64,000 nt of DNA from an uncultured Carboxylicivirga sp. (GTDB taxonomy: Bacteria > Bacteroidota > Bacteroidia > Bacteroidales > Marinilabiliaceae). A program made the translations under genes and the position numbers. The stretch covers positions 2,108,001 through 2,172,000 of the forward strand of contig NZ_OY764327.1 of NCBI RefSeq assembly GCF_963668385.1. Reading direction: 5' to 3'. A model generated the notes under the pieces. It saw nothing but the letters and a program-made list of their open reading frames with translations. It had not been told where the DNA came from and searched no databases. Positions 1 through 9,881 of this stretch are shown here, piece by piece. The first letter of the stretch is position 1. Every line of letters begins with the position of its first letter.

Positions 1-2
1 CC

Positions 3-413
3 AAACAGGCTAGAGAAAATTTGAATTTTATTCAAGCTAGATATGATGAAAAGAGGGTTGAATATCAAAGGCTACAAAAAGTAGTATTTAATTATAGAGA
101 TAGCCATCGGAATGTTATAGCTGAAAGGCTAGATGTTGAATATCAGAGGATAAATGATGAATATGAACTGATTTCAAGTATATTTAATGAGTTAGCTAGG
201 CAGTTGGAGCAATCAAAGATTGCTGTTGAAGAACAGAAACCTGCATTTACGGTAATTGAGCCAGCAAAAATCCCAATAAAAAGATCCTCACCTAAACGTA
301 TTAGTATTATTGTAGTAAGTTTGTTTATTGGACTTTTCGGTGGTATAAGTTTAATTTTGATTAAACTGCTTATTGCAAATCTTAAAAAAGGTTGGGGAAA
401 TAGTATTTGTTAA
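3..413 (+). CDS. Wzz/GumC-type polysaccharide chain-length protein, C-terminal part
   Basis: The reading frame is open to the left edge of the window, so the gene begins outside it; only the last 136 or so codons are here. The visible part is a long charged helical stretch, likely coiled coil, then the sequence FTVIEPAKIPIKRSSPKR and a hydrophobic segment of about 20 residues, then a short basic tail. A Pro-rich segment before the last membrane helix is characteristic of Wzz/GumC/Wzc co-polymerases, which sit in the inner membrane and set polysaccharide chain length or couple export. There is no tyrosine-kinase domain after the last helix, so this is not a full BY-kinase. It heads the exopolysaccharide genes that follow. 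Family assignment is fairly sure; exact role is inferred. Confidence 0.8.
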   Translation, partial: KQARENLNFIQARYDEKRVEYQRLQKVVFNYRDSHRNVIAERLDVEYQRINDEYELISSIFNELARQLEQSKIAVEEQKPAFTVIEPAKIPIKRSSPKRISIIVVSLFIGLFGGISLILIKLLIANLKKGWGNSIC

Positions 414-446
414 ATTCCAAGTGGTAAGGAATAGATTATATTTTTA

Positions 447-1565
447 ATGAAAAAAATACTAATTGTATTTGGTACCAGACCGGAGGCTATTAAGATGGCT
501 CCGGTTGTTAAAGAGTTCCAAAAGAATTCAGAAGCTATTAATGTTAAGGTGTGTGTTACGGCTCAACATCGTGAGATGTTGGATCAGGTATTGACTTTTT
601 TCAATATTGTACCGGATTTTGATTTGGATATTATGAAACCAAACCAAAATTTATATAGCTTAACCGGCGATATTATTAACGGAATGAAACCTGTATTAGA
701 AGAGTTTCAACCGGATGTTGTGTTGGTTCATGGAGATACAACTACGTCAATAGCGAGTGCTTTAGCTGCATTTTATAGTGGCGCGAAAGTCGGACATGTT
801 GAAGCTGGTCTTCGAACTTACAATAAACTTGCGCCATTTCCGGAAGAGTTGAATCGACAACTTACAGGGCGTATTGCCGATTATCATTTTGCTCCTACAA
901 AAAGATCAGAACAAAATTTGCTTGATGAGAAAGTAAGTAAAGAATCAATTGTTACTACTGGGAATACTGTAATTGATGCCTTGTTGAAAAGTGTTCAGAT
1001 TGTAAATACAATAGAAGGGAATGAGACAATTAATAATTTAAAAACAATTATAGATCCTTCAAAGAAAATAGTGCTGGTAACTGGGCATAGAAGAGAAAAT
1101 CACGGGCAAGGATTCTTAAATATCTGTGAAGCTTTAAATACAATTGCGAATATGGATAATGTTCAGATTATTTATCCGGTTCACTTAAATCCGAATGTGC
1201 AAAAACCCGTATATTCAATATTAGGTAATAATCCCAATATTCATCTGATTGATCCACTTCCTTATGAAGCATTTATTTGGTTGATGGATAAGGCTTATCT
1301 GATAATAACAGACAGTGGAGGAGTTCAGGAAGAAGCTCCAAGCCTAGGAAAGCCGGTTTTAGTTATGCGAGAAACAACAGAACGACCAGAAGCAGTAGAG
1401 GCAGGTACGGTCATATTAGTAGGTACTGAAAAAGACAAAATAATCTCGGAAGCTGATGATTTATTAAATAATAATATTCGATATTTCGAGATGAGTCAAC
1501 TGCATAATCCATATGGAGATGGATTAGCCTCAAAAAGAATAGTTGATTTTCTAAGTAAAAAATAA
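447..1565 (+). CDS. wecB: UDP-N-acetylglucosamine 2-epimerase (non-hydrolysing)
   Basis: Interconverts UDP-GlcNAc and UDP-ManNAc in the cytoplasm, the first step towards UDP-ManNAcA. At 372 residues it has the usual family length. Visible motifs are GTRPEAIK (residues 9-16), HGDTTTS (about 95-101), EAGLRT (about 119), PEELNRQ (about 132), TGHRREN (about 211) and the SGGVQEEAP loop (about 290), which together form the two-domain GT-B-like fold and its UDP site. It lies 33 bases after the chain-length gene and 14 bases before wecC, so the pair is probably cotranscribed. The ATG start keeps the canonical MKKILIVFGTRPEA opening. Assignment is strong. Confidence 0.96.
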   Translation: MKKILIVFGTRPEAIKMAPVVKEFQKNSEAINVKVCVTAQHREMLDQVLTFFNIVPDFDLDIMKPNQNLYSLTGDIINGMKPVLEEFQPDVVLVHGDTTTSIASALAAFYSGAKVGHVEAGLRTYNKLAPFPEELNRQLTGRIADYHFAPTKRSEQNLLDEKVSKESIVTTGNTVIDALLKSVQIVNTIEGNETINNLKTIIDPSKKIVLVTGHRRENHGQGFLNICEALNTIANMDNVQIIYPVHLNPNVQKPVYSILGNNPNIHLIDPLPYEAFIWLMDKAYLIITDSGGVQEEAPSLGKPVLVMRETTERPEAVEAGTVILVGTEKDKIISEADDLLNNNIRYFEMSQLHNPYGDGLASKRIVDFLSKK

Positions 1566-1579
1566 AGTAGTCATAAAGA

Positions 1580-2794
1580 ATGAAGCAGAAAGTTGAGGTT
1601 AGTACTATTGGATTAGGTTATATTGGGTTGCCTACAAGTGCCTTAATTGCATCAAGTGGAATTAGGGTAAATGGTATGGATATTAACAATAAGGTTGTTG
1701 AGACCATTAATAAAGGCGAAATCCATATTGTTGAACCGGATTTGGGTAGGTATGTTTCTAAAGCAGTTAAAGATGGATATTTAGTTGCATCAACACGCGT
1801 TCAGCCGGCTAACGTTTATTTAATTGTTGTACCAACTCCTTTTAAAGGTAATCACGAACCGGATATTTCGTTTGTTGAGGCTGCAACTCGAAATGTTATT
1901 CCGTTATTGAAAGAAGGTGATTTGTATATTATAGAATCGACATCACCAGTTGGAACAACCGATAGTATGACAGAATTGATTTATTCATTACGTCCGGAAT
2001 TAAAAGGGAAAATATATTTAGCTTATTGTCCGGAACGCGTATTGCCTGGCAATGTGATGTATGAATTAGTTCAAAATGATCGGGTAATAGGTGGGATAGA
2101 TGAAGAGTCAACAAAGAAAGCCATTGAGTTTTATTCATTATTTGTAAACGGACAATTATACTCAACTAATGCACGCACTGCAGAAATGTGTAAACTTACC
2201 GAGAATTCAAGTCGTGATGTGCAAATTGCTTTTGCAAATGAACTTTCGTTGATTTGTGATAAGGCCGGGATTAATGTATGGGAGTTAATAGAGTTAGCGA
2301 ATAAGCATCCTAGAGTAAACATACTTCAGCCTGGCTGTGGTGTAGGAGGCCATTGTATTGCAGTGGACCCTTACTTTATAGTATCCGATTATCCAAGAGA
2401 AGCACAAATGATAGGGAAGGCCCGTGAAACAAATAATTATAAATCTTTTTGGGTAGCTGAAAAGATACTCAATTCAAAGTTAGAATTTGAGTTGAAACAT
2501 GGCCATAAACCATCAGTTGCTATTATGGGATTAGCTTTTAAGCCTAATATTGATGATTTGCGTGAATCGCCTGCAAAATATATAGCTCAAAAGGTGCTTC
2601 AAAAGGTTAACGATGAGGAAATATATTTTGTGGAGCCTAATATTACAGAGCATAATGTTTTTAAATTGACGCATTATAAAAAGGCAATTAATGAGGCTGA
2701 TATAATAGTCTTTTTAGTGGCTCATGATGAATTTAAAGATTTAAAGATGCCAAATGATAGGACAATATTGGATTTTTGTGGTGTAATATCATAA
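1580..2794 (+). CDS. wecC: UDP-N-acetyl-D-mannosamine dehydrogenase
   Basis: Oxidises UDP-ManNAc to UDP-ManNAcA with NAD+, following WecB. The 404-residue protein shows the Rossmann motif GLGYIGLP (residues 11-18), ESTSPVGTT (about 119-127), YCPERVLPG, the central-domain KLTENSSRD segment, and the catalytic cysteine in PGCGVGGHCIAVDP (about residue 258). The C-terminal UDP-binding domain contains MGLAFKPNIDDLRESPA. The HCIAVDP signature is typical of the UDP-ManNAc rather than the UDP-glucose branch. The start ATG is 14 bases after the wecB stop. Presence of both enzymes predicts an acidic polysaccharide containing ManNAcA, which is an inference. Confidence 0.95.
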   Translation: MKQKVEVSTIGLGYIGLPTSALIASSGIRVNGMDINNKVVETINKGEIHIVEPDLGRYVSKAVKDGYLVASTRVQPANVYLIVVPTPFKGNHEPDISFVEAATRNVIPLLKEGDLYIIESTSPVGTTDSMTELIYSLRPELKGKIYLAYCPERVLPGNVMYELVQNDRVIGGIDEESTKKAIEFYSLFVNGQLYSTNARTAEMCKLTENSSRDVQIAFANELSLICDKAGINVWELIELANKHPRVNILQPGCGVGGHCIAVDPYFIVSDYPREAQMIGKARETNNYKSFWVAEKILNSKLEFELKHGHKPSVAIMGLAFKPNIDDLRESPAKYIAQKVLQKVNDEEIYFVEPNITEHNVFKLTHYKKAINEADIIVFLVAHDEFKDLKMPNDRTILDFCGVIS

Positions 2795-2813
2795 CTATTC
2801 TGCATATTTAATT

Positions 2814-4001
2814 ATGATGAAGATGAAGAATAGCAGAGAGATTGATGATAATACTGTCTTAATAGTTAATGCAGTACCTTTAAATAATGGAGATGCTGCT
2901 TTAGTATTTGCTTTGTATAAAAAACTTACAGAGTTAAATTTTAATGTAAAAATAGCAACATTTCAATATGATAAAGTTAAAAAATTATACCCTGCATACC
3001 AATTTGTACCTGATATTCTAGATCATAAAATATTAAAAACTAGGTATACGCAAAGCGGGATCTTTAAAGTGATGGTTTTACCTATTTTGTTTGTTCTTTC
3101 TAGTTCTTTTATCCGAAGTGCATACATAATTGGGGCGCCTGGAGGTTATATTAATAGTTATTACGGCTTCTTTGGTAAAATATATCTGTATATGCTTGCT
3201 AAGCTATTTCAGAAAAAAACAATTATATATTCTCAGTCAATAGGACCGTTTAATAAAAAGGATAAGAAGATTTTTAAATTTTTTTCGCGTTTTATTGATT
3301 TTATATTAGTTAGAGATGAAAAGTCGCTTAGGTATTGTGAGAATCTATTATCTAATGCCCAATTTAAAAGATGTATAATAAAGTCAAAGGATGCTGCATT
3401 TTTATTAAATCCTTTACCCATTAGGAAAAGATCAAATAAAAGGATTGCCATATCTGTAAGGGAATGGAAATATGATAATAGATCATCTGAAGATTATTCT
3501 AAATTAATAAGAAGTATTGTGATGTTTTTTATAGGTAACGGGTATGCTGTTGATTTTTTATCTACCTGTCAGGGGATTAATGGATATGTTGATGATTCAA
3601 TTACAGCAAACAATATTGTTGCGCCTCTTCTAAAAGATTATAATGATCAAATTAATATTATACAAGACTATAATAACCTGAATGAATTTGTATATAAGAT
3701 AAAGGATTATGATTTTGTAATTGGAACACGATTGCATATGTGTATTTTAGCAATGCAAAATGGAATTCCTGCCTTCAATATTTCATATGAATTTAAAGGG
3801 AAGGAGTGTTATTCGTATCTTGATTTATCAGATTTTTCTATTGACTATAATTCCAATTCAGAATTTGCCATTGACCAGTTAAAGAAATTTATATCATTTT
3901 ATAATGTGGAAAAAAATATGAAATTCACATCAGAGAAGATTGCTCAGGTGAATCATTTTATGCAGGAACAATTAAAATTAGTAATGAGTAGCGAAAATTA
4001 A
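2814..4001 (+). CDS. Polysaccharide pyruvyl transferase family protein
   Basis: A 395-residue protein of the family that transfers pyruvate from phosphoenolpyruvate to sugars as ketals. Near the N-terminus it has the motif NAVPLNNGDAALV, then GAPGGYINSYYG, QSIGPFN, and a C-terminal VIGTRLHMCILAMQNGIPAF block, the usual order for this family, whose fold resembles GT-B. Three Met codons lie close together at the start; I keep the first (ATG at 2814). It begins 19 bases after wecC. Very AT-rich codon use marks the beginning of the variable block. The donor and the sugar modified cannot be read from sequence. Confidence 0.85.
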   Translation: MMKMKNSREIDDNTVLIVNAVPLNNGDAALVFALYKKLTELNFNVKIATFQYDKVKKLYPAYQFVPDILDHKILKTRYTQSGIFKVMVLPILFVLSSSFIRSAYIIGAPGGYINSYYGFFGKIYLYMLAKLFQKKTIIYSQSIGPFNKKDKKIFKFFSRFIDFILVRDEKSLRYCENLLSNAQFKRCIIKSKDAAFLLNPLPIRKRSNKRIAISVREWKYDNRSSEDYSKLIRSIVMFFIGNGYAVDFLSTCQGINGYVDDSITANNIVAPLLKDYNDQINIIQDYNNLNEFVYKIKDYDFVIGTRLHMCILAMQNGIPAFNISYEFKGKECYSYLDLSDFSIDYNSNSEFAIDQLKKFISFYNVEKNMKFTSEKIAQVNHFMQEQLKLVMSSEN

Positions 4002-4013
4002 ATTCTTTGATTG

Positions 4014-5159
4014 ATGAAAATTTTAGTAACTGTTCATGGTTTTTTAACTCCATCGATGACATTTGTTTATAATCAGATTAAAGCGCTGGAATCAAATGGA
4101 CATAATGTTTTAGTAGTTGCTTGTAAAAGAATTAATGCCGAATTATTTCCTTTTGATAATGTTGTAGTAATAGAAGAAGGGTATGGACTATCTGTTTTAT
4201 ATTCAAAGCTATTAACTCGGTCTGGGGTCTCTTATAAACTGTTTTCAAGAAGTTTTATAAAAAAATTTGACCAAGTAATTAAGGGATATAACCCAGATAT
4301 TATACATGTTCACTTTGGTAATCAACTTATTCGTGTCTACCCTACTTTAGAGAATTTGTTAATACCTGTTGTTACCACATTTCATGGAGTTGATGCATCA
4401 AAACTTTTATTAAATAGAAAATATAAACAAAAACTTTCAAAGATTTTTCTTAAAAAAAATACATCAGCAATAGTTGTTTCTCGTGATATGAAATATAGGC
4501 TATTAAAGCAATGTGATGCTTTGAGAGATAAAATATTTATTGATTACTTAGGTGTTGATGTAGAATTTTTTTGTCGTGGAAATATTGATAAAAAAAATGT
4601 GAATGCTAAACGTTATTTGCAAGTTTCAAATTTTGTAGAGAAGAAAGGACACGAATATACAATAAAAGCTTTCGCGGGTTATATTAGATATTATAAAGAC
4701 GATTCATCTAAATTGATATTGGCTGGAGAAGGCCCCTTAAAAGAACAATGCAAAGACCTCTGTTTGTCACTTGGGATATCTGATCGAATAGAATTTGTTG
4801 GTCTTGTAGATAAATTTATGGTTCGAAAACTAATGAGTAATTCTGACTATTTTATACATCATAGTATTACAGCAAAAGATGGAGATATGGAAGGACTTCC
4901 AACAGTGATAATGGAAGCCTTAGCGATGAATTTACCTGTTATTTCGACATATCATGCAGGCATACCTGAAATAATTAAGCCAGGGAAAAATGGTTTTTTA
5001 ACTAAAGAAAAAGATATTATTGAATTGATGCACTGTTTATATAAAGTACGAAGTCTGGAACGGGGAGATTTTAGAAAAGATATTATTAAAGATTTTAATT
5101 TAGCTAATAATACCTCTAAAATTATTAGAATATTCGAAAACTTACAACGTGACATTTAA
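4014..5159 (+). CDS. Glycosyltransferase family 4 (GT-B) enzyme
   Basis: A cytoplasmic retaining glycosyltransferase of about 381 residues. The C-terminal Glycos_transf_1 domain is clear: VSNFVEKKGHEYTIKAF, LILAGEGPLKEQC, RIEFVGLV, and the nucleotide-sugar binding block DMEGLPTVIMEALAMNLPVI followed by AGIPEII and GKNGFL. The N-terminal half carries HVHFGNQ and TFHGVDAS. A TTG lies directly before the ATG at 4014; I take the ATG as the start. The 3' end overlaps the flippase start by 11 bases, which suggests translational coupling. Donor and acceptor sugars are not predictable. Confidence 0.9.
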   Translation: MKILVTVHGFLTPSMTFVYNQIKALESNGHNVLVVACKRINAELFPFDNVVVIEEGYGLSVLYSKLLTRSGVSYKLFSRSFIKKFDQVIKGYNPDIIHVHFGNQLIRVYPTLENLLIPVVTTFHGVDASKLLLNRKYKQKLSKIFLKKNTSAIVVSRDMKYRLLKQCDALRDKIFIDYLGVDVEFFCRGNIDKKNVNAKRYLQVSNFVEKKGHEYTIKAFAGYIRYYKDDSSKLILAGEGPLKEQCKDLCLSLGISDRIEFVGLVDKFMVRKLMSNSDYFIHHSITAKDGDMEGLPTVIMEALAMNLPVISTYHAGIPEIIKPGKNGFLTKEKDIIELMHCLYKVRSLERGDFRKDIIKDFNLANNTSKIIRIFENLQRDI

Positions 5160-6450
5160 GAAACAAGTAGTTAAAGGTGTTAAATGGACTAGTATTGCAA
5201 ATTTGATTATAATCATTTGTAATGTTCTAAAATTATCTATCTTAACCAGATTAATAAATAAATCAGACTTTGGAATTATTGCAATAGTTAATATTTTTTT
5301 AGGTTTTGTAAATCTTTTTGTTGATATGGGTATTTCAAGTGCGATTTTTCATAAACAAGAGATTTCAAAAGATCAATATTCAAGCCTTTATTGGACAAAT
5401 GTTGCTTTTAGTTTTGTTATTTATTTAGGCCTTGTTTTTCTTTCGCCTATTATTAGTTGTTTTTATGAGGATGATATATATAAAGAGATTATTCCAATAA
5501 TGGGAGTAAGTATCTTGTTTTTCGCGTTTGGTAGGCAATTTAAAGTTATTGAAGAAAAAAAATTAAGTTTTAAACGGATCGCATTGGTAGAATCAACAAG
5601 TGCCATACTTGGACTAGTTGTTGCGATACTTTTAGGAATTAATCGGTATGGGGTGTATTCTTTAGTGCTGTCTGTTTTAGTTCAATATTTGCTATCTAAT
5701 TTAATATATTTATATTATGGAATAATAAATAATAGGATTAGTTTTCATTACAATTATAAAGAAACTAGATCATTCTTAAGTATTGGTATTTATCAAGTAG
5801 GTAGTCAAATAATTAATTATTTTAATCGAGATTTTGATGTTTTAATATTCGGGAAAGTGTTTGGTCCAGATATTACAGGTGCATACAGCTTAGCAAAGCA
5901 ATTGGCAATGAGGCCAAGTCAGGTGATTAATCCAATAATTACAAAAGTGGCAACACCTGCGCTATCTAAGTTTCAAAATGATATGAATAAATTAAAAGAT
6001 TCCTATTTAAAGGTTATTAATCTAATTGCATCAATTAATTTGCCAACCTATATTATATTGTTTGTATTTTCTGAACAGATCATACACGTTATGTATGGTT
6101 CGGATTATATTGTATCAGCAAAGTATTTAAAAATCCTATCTGTAATTATGTTTATAAGGTCAATTGGAAATCCAATCGGTAGTTTAATTATTGCTATGGG
6201 CAAAACTAAATTGGAATTCAAATGGAATCTTTTTGTAACTTTTATAGTACCAGTAGTTTTATTCTTTAGTTCTAAAATAAATTTAGATGTTACTTTGTTT
6301 TGTTTAGTTACTGTTAGATTACTACTATTTATTCCCTCTTGGAAGTTTTTGATATTGCCTTTGACTGGAATAAAATTTAAGGAATTGCTAAAAGGAATTT
6401 TTGACTTTAGATCTTACCTCAAGAATTTGAATTACATAAAAATACGATAA
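5149..6450 (+). CDS. Lipid-linked repeat-unit flippase (Wzx/MOP family)
   Basis: A 433-residue polytopic membrane protein with about 12 hydrophobic segments. It opens with the family's typical KGVKWTSIANLIIIICN and has LINKSDFGIIAIVNIFLGFVNL in the first loop and helix pair. Wzx proteins of the MOP superfamily move undecaprenyl-linked oligosaccharide units across the inner membrane. The start is GTG at 5149, inside the end of the preceding glycosyltransferase gene. It is followed by the polymerase-like gene, as expected for a Wzx/Wzy-dependent pathway. Confidence 0.9.
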   Translation: MTFKKQVVKGVKWTSIANLIIIICNVLKLSILTRLINKSDFGIIAIVNIFLGFVNLFVDMGISSAIFHKQEISKDQYSSLYWTNVAFSFVIYLGLVFLSPIISCFYEDDIYKEIIPIMGVSILFFAFGRQFKVIEEKKLSFKRIALVESTSAILGLVVAILLGINRYGVYSLVLSVLVQYLLSNLIYLYYGIINNRISFHYNYKETRSFLSIGIYQVGSQIINYFNRDFDVLIFGKVFGPDITGAYSLAKQLAMRPSQVINPIITKVATPALSKFQNDMNKLKDSYLKVINLIASINLPTYIILFVFSEQIIHVMYGSDYIVSAKYLKILSVIMFIRSIGNPIGSLIIAMGKTKLEFKWNLFVTFIVPVVLFFSSKINLDVTLFCLVTVRLLLFIPSWKFLILPLTGIKFKELLKGIFDFRSYLKNLNYIKIR

Positions 6451-6525
6451 TATAGTTTCTGGTTTTATTTTGCTGTGTGTTGGTTCTAAAATAAAGGTTT
6501 GTGAATTTCTAAGATGTTATTGTAA

Positions 6526-7710
6526 GTGAATGTGATTGATAATTTAAAAGAACGGAATAATAAGATCAGCAATCAAGTGGGTTTGCCAATATTAGAATCT
6601 GTAATAATAGCTATTTTATTCTTATTGCAAGGAACAAGTGAGTTGAGGTATGTTATATTGTTAGCTTTTATAGTACTTATAGTTAGTAAAAGGATGTTTG
6701 CTATAACATTCCCGTTGTATTTTGGAACTGCTTTATTAGTTTATTTACCATATCTAATTCTTGGGATCTATAATAAACATCCAAATTTTCAAATTGACAT
6801 CAAATTTCAATTATATTTTGTTCTATTTTATTTCTATCTAATTCAAAGGGACAAAAATGATTTACTGGAGACGCTAATTGGTATTAATTATGTTGTTTTG
6901 GCCATCTTTTTGTTATTAAAGTTGCAATTATTTCCAAATTTTTGGTCAGAGCAAACTTTTGGGTATGAAGGTAGAATTTATGGACCTAGTATTAATGTTG
7001 GAAACTTTATTCTCTTCTATTATATTCTTCATGGAAAATCAATTGATAAAAAGTTATTGATTTCTTTTTTAGTTTCAATTTGTTATATTCTTCTGTCCTC
7101 TAATTTTATGAATTTATTAATTCTATTTGGTCTTTTGGGATTACTTTCTTTAGATAAAAGAACACTTTTAAAAGGTGGTGCGTTAATGGTCGTATTGCTA
7201 ATAATTTTATTAAACTTTCCAAGCTTATTTCCTGCATTGGTTGCAAAAAAGCTTTCGTTTGTTGGGAATCCAATGGAATATGGAAGTGTGGCCATACGAA
7301 TAACTGATCTGTTACAAGCAATAAATAATACAAAATATGATATTGTGAAAATATTTGTTGGTGAAGGATTTGGGGCAACAACTACGATTTTTAGAGTAAA
7401 TGAAATAGCACCAAGCTTAAGTAGATATATTACATTTTTAGAGATAGATAACGGATTCTATTATCTTTTTCACAGAGGTGGAGTTTCATTATTATTATTG
7501 TTTTTGTTAGGACATTTTTTCTTATTAAGATTAATACCCAGCATAAAAGGTAGGTTAGCATTTTTACTAGTAATTGTTATGACGAATCTATTTTCAATTC
7601 ATTATTACACTTTGTGGTTTAATGTACTATATACTTTTATGATAATTCAAAAATATGGGAATCAGCAGAAACTTTTTTCAATGTCTATTAAAATGATTCA
7701 ATCTAAATGA
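6526..7710 (+). CDS. Wzy-like polysaccharide polymerase (O-antigen ligase/polymerase type)
   Basis: A 394-residue membrane protein with ten or more hydrophobic segments and one longer soluble loop in the second half (around residues 240-315, including VGEGFGATTTIFRVNE). This layout, with low sequence conservation, fits Wzy polymerases, which join repeat units in the periplasm. An in-frame TAA lies just before the GTG at 6526, so translation must start there or at the GTG two codons on. The end overlaps the next gene by four bases (ATGA), indicating coupling. Assigned by topology and by position next to the flippase rather than by a signature motif. Confidence 0.7.
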   Translation: MNVIDNLKERNNKISNQVGLPILESVIIAILFLLQGTSELRYVILLAFIVLIVSKRMFAITFPLYFGTALLVYLPYLILGIYNKHPNFQIDIKFQLYFVLFYFYLIQRDKNDLLETLIGINYVVLAIFLLLKLQLFPNFWSEQTFGYEGRIYGPSINVGNFILFYYILHGKSIDKKLLISFLVSICYILLSSNFMNLLILFGLLGLLSLDKRTLLKGGALMVVLLIILLNFPSLFPALVAKKLSFVGNPMEYGSVAIRITDLLQAINNTKYDIVKIFVGEGFGATTTIFRVNEIAPSLSRYITFLEIDNGFYYLFHRGGVSLLLLFLLGHFFLLRLIPSIKGRLAFLLVIVMTNLFSIHYYTLWFNVLYTFMIIQKYGNQQKLFSMSIKMIQSK

Positions 7711-8735
7711 AAAATGTTTTGTTCTTAGCATCTAATGTTAATTTAAAAGGTGCGCCAAAAACGAGAATGGATGGATTTAAAAATAGTTTTTTTATAAAGG
7801 GAGATGTTATACTAGAGGGGAACAAATATTTATGGGATAAAAGGTTGTTTAATAAATATGGATTGATATATGTGGAAACATCCTCTAATCGTCTCACAAT
7901 TAGTGATATGTTAGCATTGGCAATCCTAAGGTTATTTTGTAATAGAATAATTGTATTTATAAGAGATGTTTATATAGAATATTTTCCGGAAAACTATAAA
8001 AGTTGTAGAGGAACTATTTCCTTAATTGCAAATAGAATAAGTTATGGTTTTCTTGTAAAAATTTCTAATCATGTTGTTTTTCCAACTACCAGGATGGGAG
8101 ACTTTTTTTTTAAAAAGAATAAAAAACTATATAGACCATATTCAGCTTTACCACCAGGAACCATTAATGAAGATAAAGAGCGCGGGCTCCCTAACTTCGA
8201 AAATAAATTAGGAATTTTGTATTTGGGTGCTATTTCATATGAAAATTCTGGATTTAAAAATTTTATAAAGTTTCAAAGGAAGTATAATGAGCTGTTTAAT
8301 TTTTTCATTTTGACAAATGAAGAAAATGTAATTGAATTCTTCAGGAAACAGGATATTAATAAATCTGTATTTATTGATTATGTTCCAAGGCATGAGATTG
8401 GCAATTATCTTAATTGTAATAATATTGGTTTTGCAATACATACTAGAGGGAGAAATGAATATGATGATATGACATTTCCAATTAAAGTGTTAGATTATAT
8501 AAGTTTAAGATTGCCCTTCATTTCAGAAAGACACTTGCCTTTAGTTGATTTGTTAGGTGTTGATTACGAGCTTTATTGTTCAGTTAATGACCCGGAAAAA
8601 ATTTATAAAAAAATTAAATGGGTTATTAGTGATTATAAGAAAATTGTAAGGACTTTAGATCTAACAGCAAAGAGTAATTCATATCAGAAACGTTATAATA
8701 CACTTTTAGAAATAGCACAATGGGTAACTGAGTAA
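7707..8735 (+). CDS. Glycosyltransferase, GT-B-like, divergent
   Basis: A soluble protein of 342 residues. The second half resembles a Glycos_transf_1 domain: LGILYLGAISYENSG, FIDYVPRHEIGNYLNCNNIGFAIHTR and MTFPIKVLDYISLRLPFIS, in which an acidic residue and a Pro-Ile/Leu-Lys-x-Leu-Asp-Tyr element sit where the donor-binding site is expected. The N-terminal half is divergent. It overlaps the polymerase-like gene by four bases and is followed six bases later by another glycosyltransferase. Substrate unknown. Confidence 0.75.
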   Translation: MKNVLFLASNVNLKGAPKTRMDGFKNSFFIKGDVILEGNKYLWDKRLFNKYGLIYVETSSNRLTISDMLALAILRLFCNRIIVFIRDVYIEYFPENYKSCRGTISLIANRISYGFLVKISNHVVFPTTRMGDFFFKKNKKLYRPYSALPPGTINEDKERGLPNFENKLGILYLGAISYENSGFKNFIKFQRKYNELFNFFILTNEENVIEFFRKQDINKSVFIDYVPRHEIGNYLNCNNIGFAIHTRGRNEYDDMTFPIKVLDYISLRLPFISERHLPLVDLLGVDYELYCSVNDPEKIYKKIKWVISDYKKIVRTLDLTAKSNSYQKRYNTLLEIAQWVTE

Positions 8736-8741
8736 TTCAAT

Positions 8742-9872
8742 ATGAAACATTTTCAAGAGAGGCAAATATTTTACTTATTTCCTGAAAGAGATGCATTTAT
8801 TGATCAATGGCAAAGGATACATTTTATAGATGAATTAAAGAATTATGGAATAAGGTTTTATTGCTATAATAGTTTATTAAAAAAACAAGAGGATTACGAA
8901 GATGAAGTATTATCGTTATTGAAGAATAATTCTAATGGATATTCTTTGTTTATGACAGCTATGAATGATGAGGAAATGTCGTGTAATTTTTTAAAAAAAA
9001 TTCGAGCTATTGGAATTCCAACACTTTTAGTTTGTTGGGATAATTTGGTAATACCTTTTTATCATAGAAAAAATGCGCCTCTATTCGATTTAGTTTGGTT
9101 AACATCTTTTGAAACGGAAAATCTATTTAAAAAATGGGGAGCTAATACTATTTTCTTGCCATATGCTTCAAATCCCTTCACATTTAAGCCAAATTCTATT
9201 GATTCAATAAAGAAACTTCTTTTCATAGGATCTCCTCATGGAGGAAGAAAAAGAGTGATCGAATTCTTGAGTGAGAAGGATATTCCATTACAAGTTTTTG
9301 GTCAATGGAAGCGAAATGAAAATAATAATAGCACTTCTTCATGGCAAGTTCAAAAAAGACTGAGAAAACTCGATAATTATCTCCGTTTTGAAGGGGGGCG
9401 GAAATGTTTAAAATCAACCATATTACATTCCGCTCAAAAAAGATTAAATATGGAAAGAGGTAAGTTTAATTTGAATAAACCAAATTTAAGTATCGAGGGA
9501 CCTTTATCTTTTGATGATATGGTAAAAGCTTATTCAAATTATACGCTGTCATTTTCAATAATTGAATATTTAGATACCTTCCTTTTAAAGAAACCTTTAT
9601 ATAAACTTCATCTCAGAACATTTGAAATCCCGATGTGTGGAGGATTACAAATTACTAAAAGAATACCTGAAATAAATCAATACTTTAAAGATGGTGATGA
9701 TATTGTTCTATATGATTCTGAGGACGAATTAATTGATAAAACACGATTTTATTTAAAAGATGAAAATACTGAAGTAGTAAAGAAAATGAAAGTGAAAGCA
9801 AGGAAAAATTGTGAAAATAATCACTCCTGGAAAAAACGCTTTGAAGCAATTTATGAGGTTTTATATAAATAG
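8742..9872 (+). CDS. CgeB-like glycosyltransferase
   Basis: A 376-residue protein whose C-terminal region matches the pattern of the CgeB/Glyco_trans_1_2 group: LHLRTFEIPMCGGLQITKR, then PEINQYFKDGDDIVLYDS and EDELIDKTRFYLKDE. Earlier it has LLFIGSPHGGRKRVIEFL at the start of the second Rossmann-like domain and PTLLVCWDN in the first. These proteins are GT-B enzymes found in polysaccharide and glycan loci. It starts six bases after its neighbour and ends nine bases before the next. Specificity unknown. Confidence 0.8.
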   Translation: MKHFQERQIFYLFPERDAFIDQWQRIHFIDELKNYGIRFYCYNSLLKKQEDYEDEVLSLLKNNSNGYSLFMTAMNDEEMSCNFLKKIRAIGIPTLLVCWDNLVIPFYHRKNAPLFDLVWLTSFETENLFKKWGANTIFLPYASNPFTFKPNSIDSIKKLLFIGSPHGGRKRVIEFLSEKDIPLQVFGQWKRNENNNSTSSWQVQKRLRKLDNYLRFEGGRKCLKSTILHSAQKRLNMERGKFNLNKPNLSIEGPLSFDDMVKAYSNYTLSFSIIEYLDTFLLKKPLYKLHLRTFEIPMCGGLQITKRIPEINQYFKDGDDIVLYDSEDELIDKTRFYLKDENTEVVKKMKVKARKNCENNHSWKKRFEAIYEVLYK

Positions 9873-9881
9873 AGGGTTTAT

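Noticed and set aside
7106-7381. Minus-strand open frames inside the polymerase gene
   Set aside because: They are antisense shadows of a membrane protein gene with no start context or domain.
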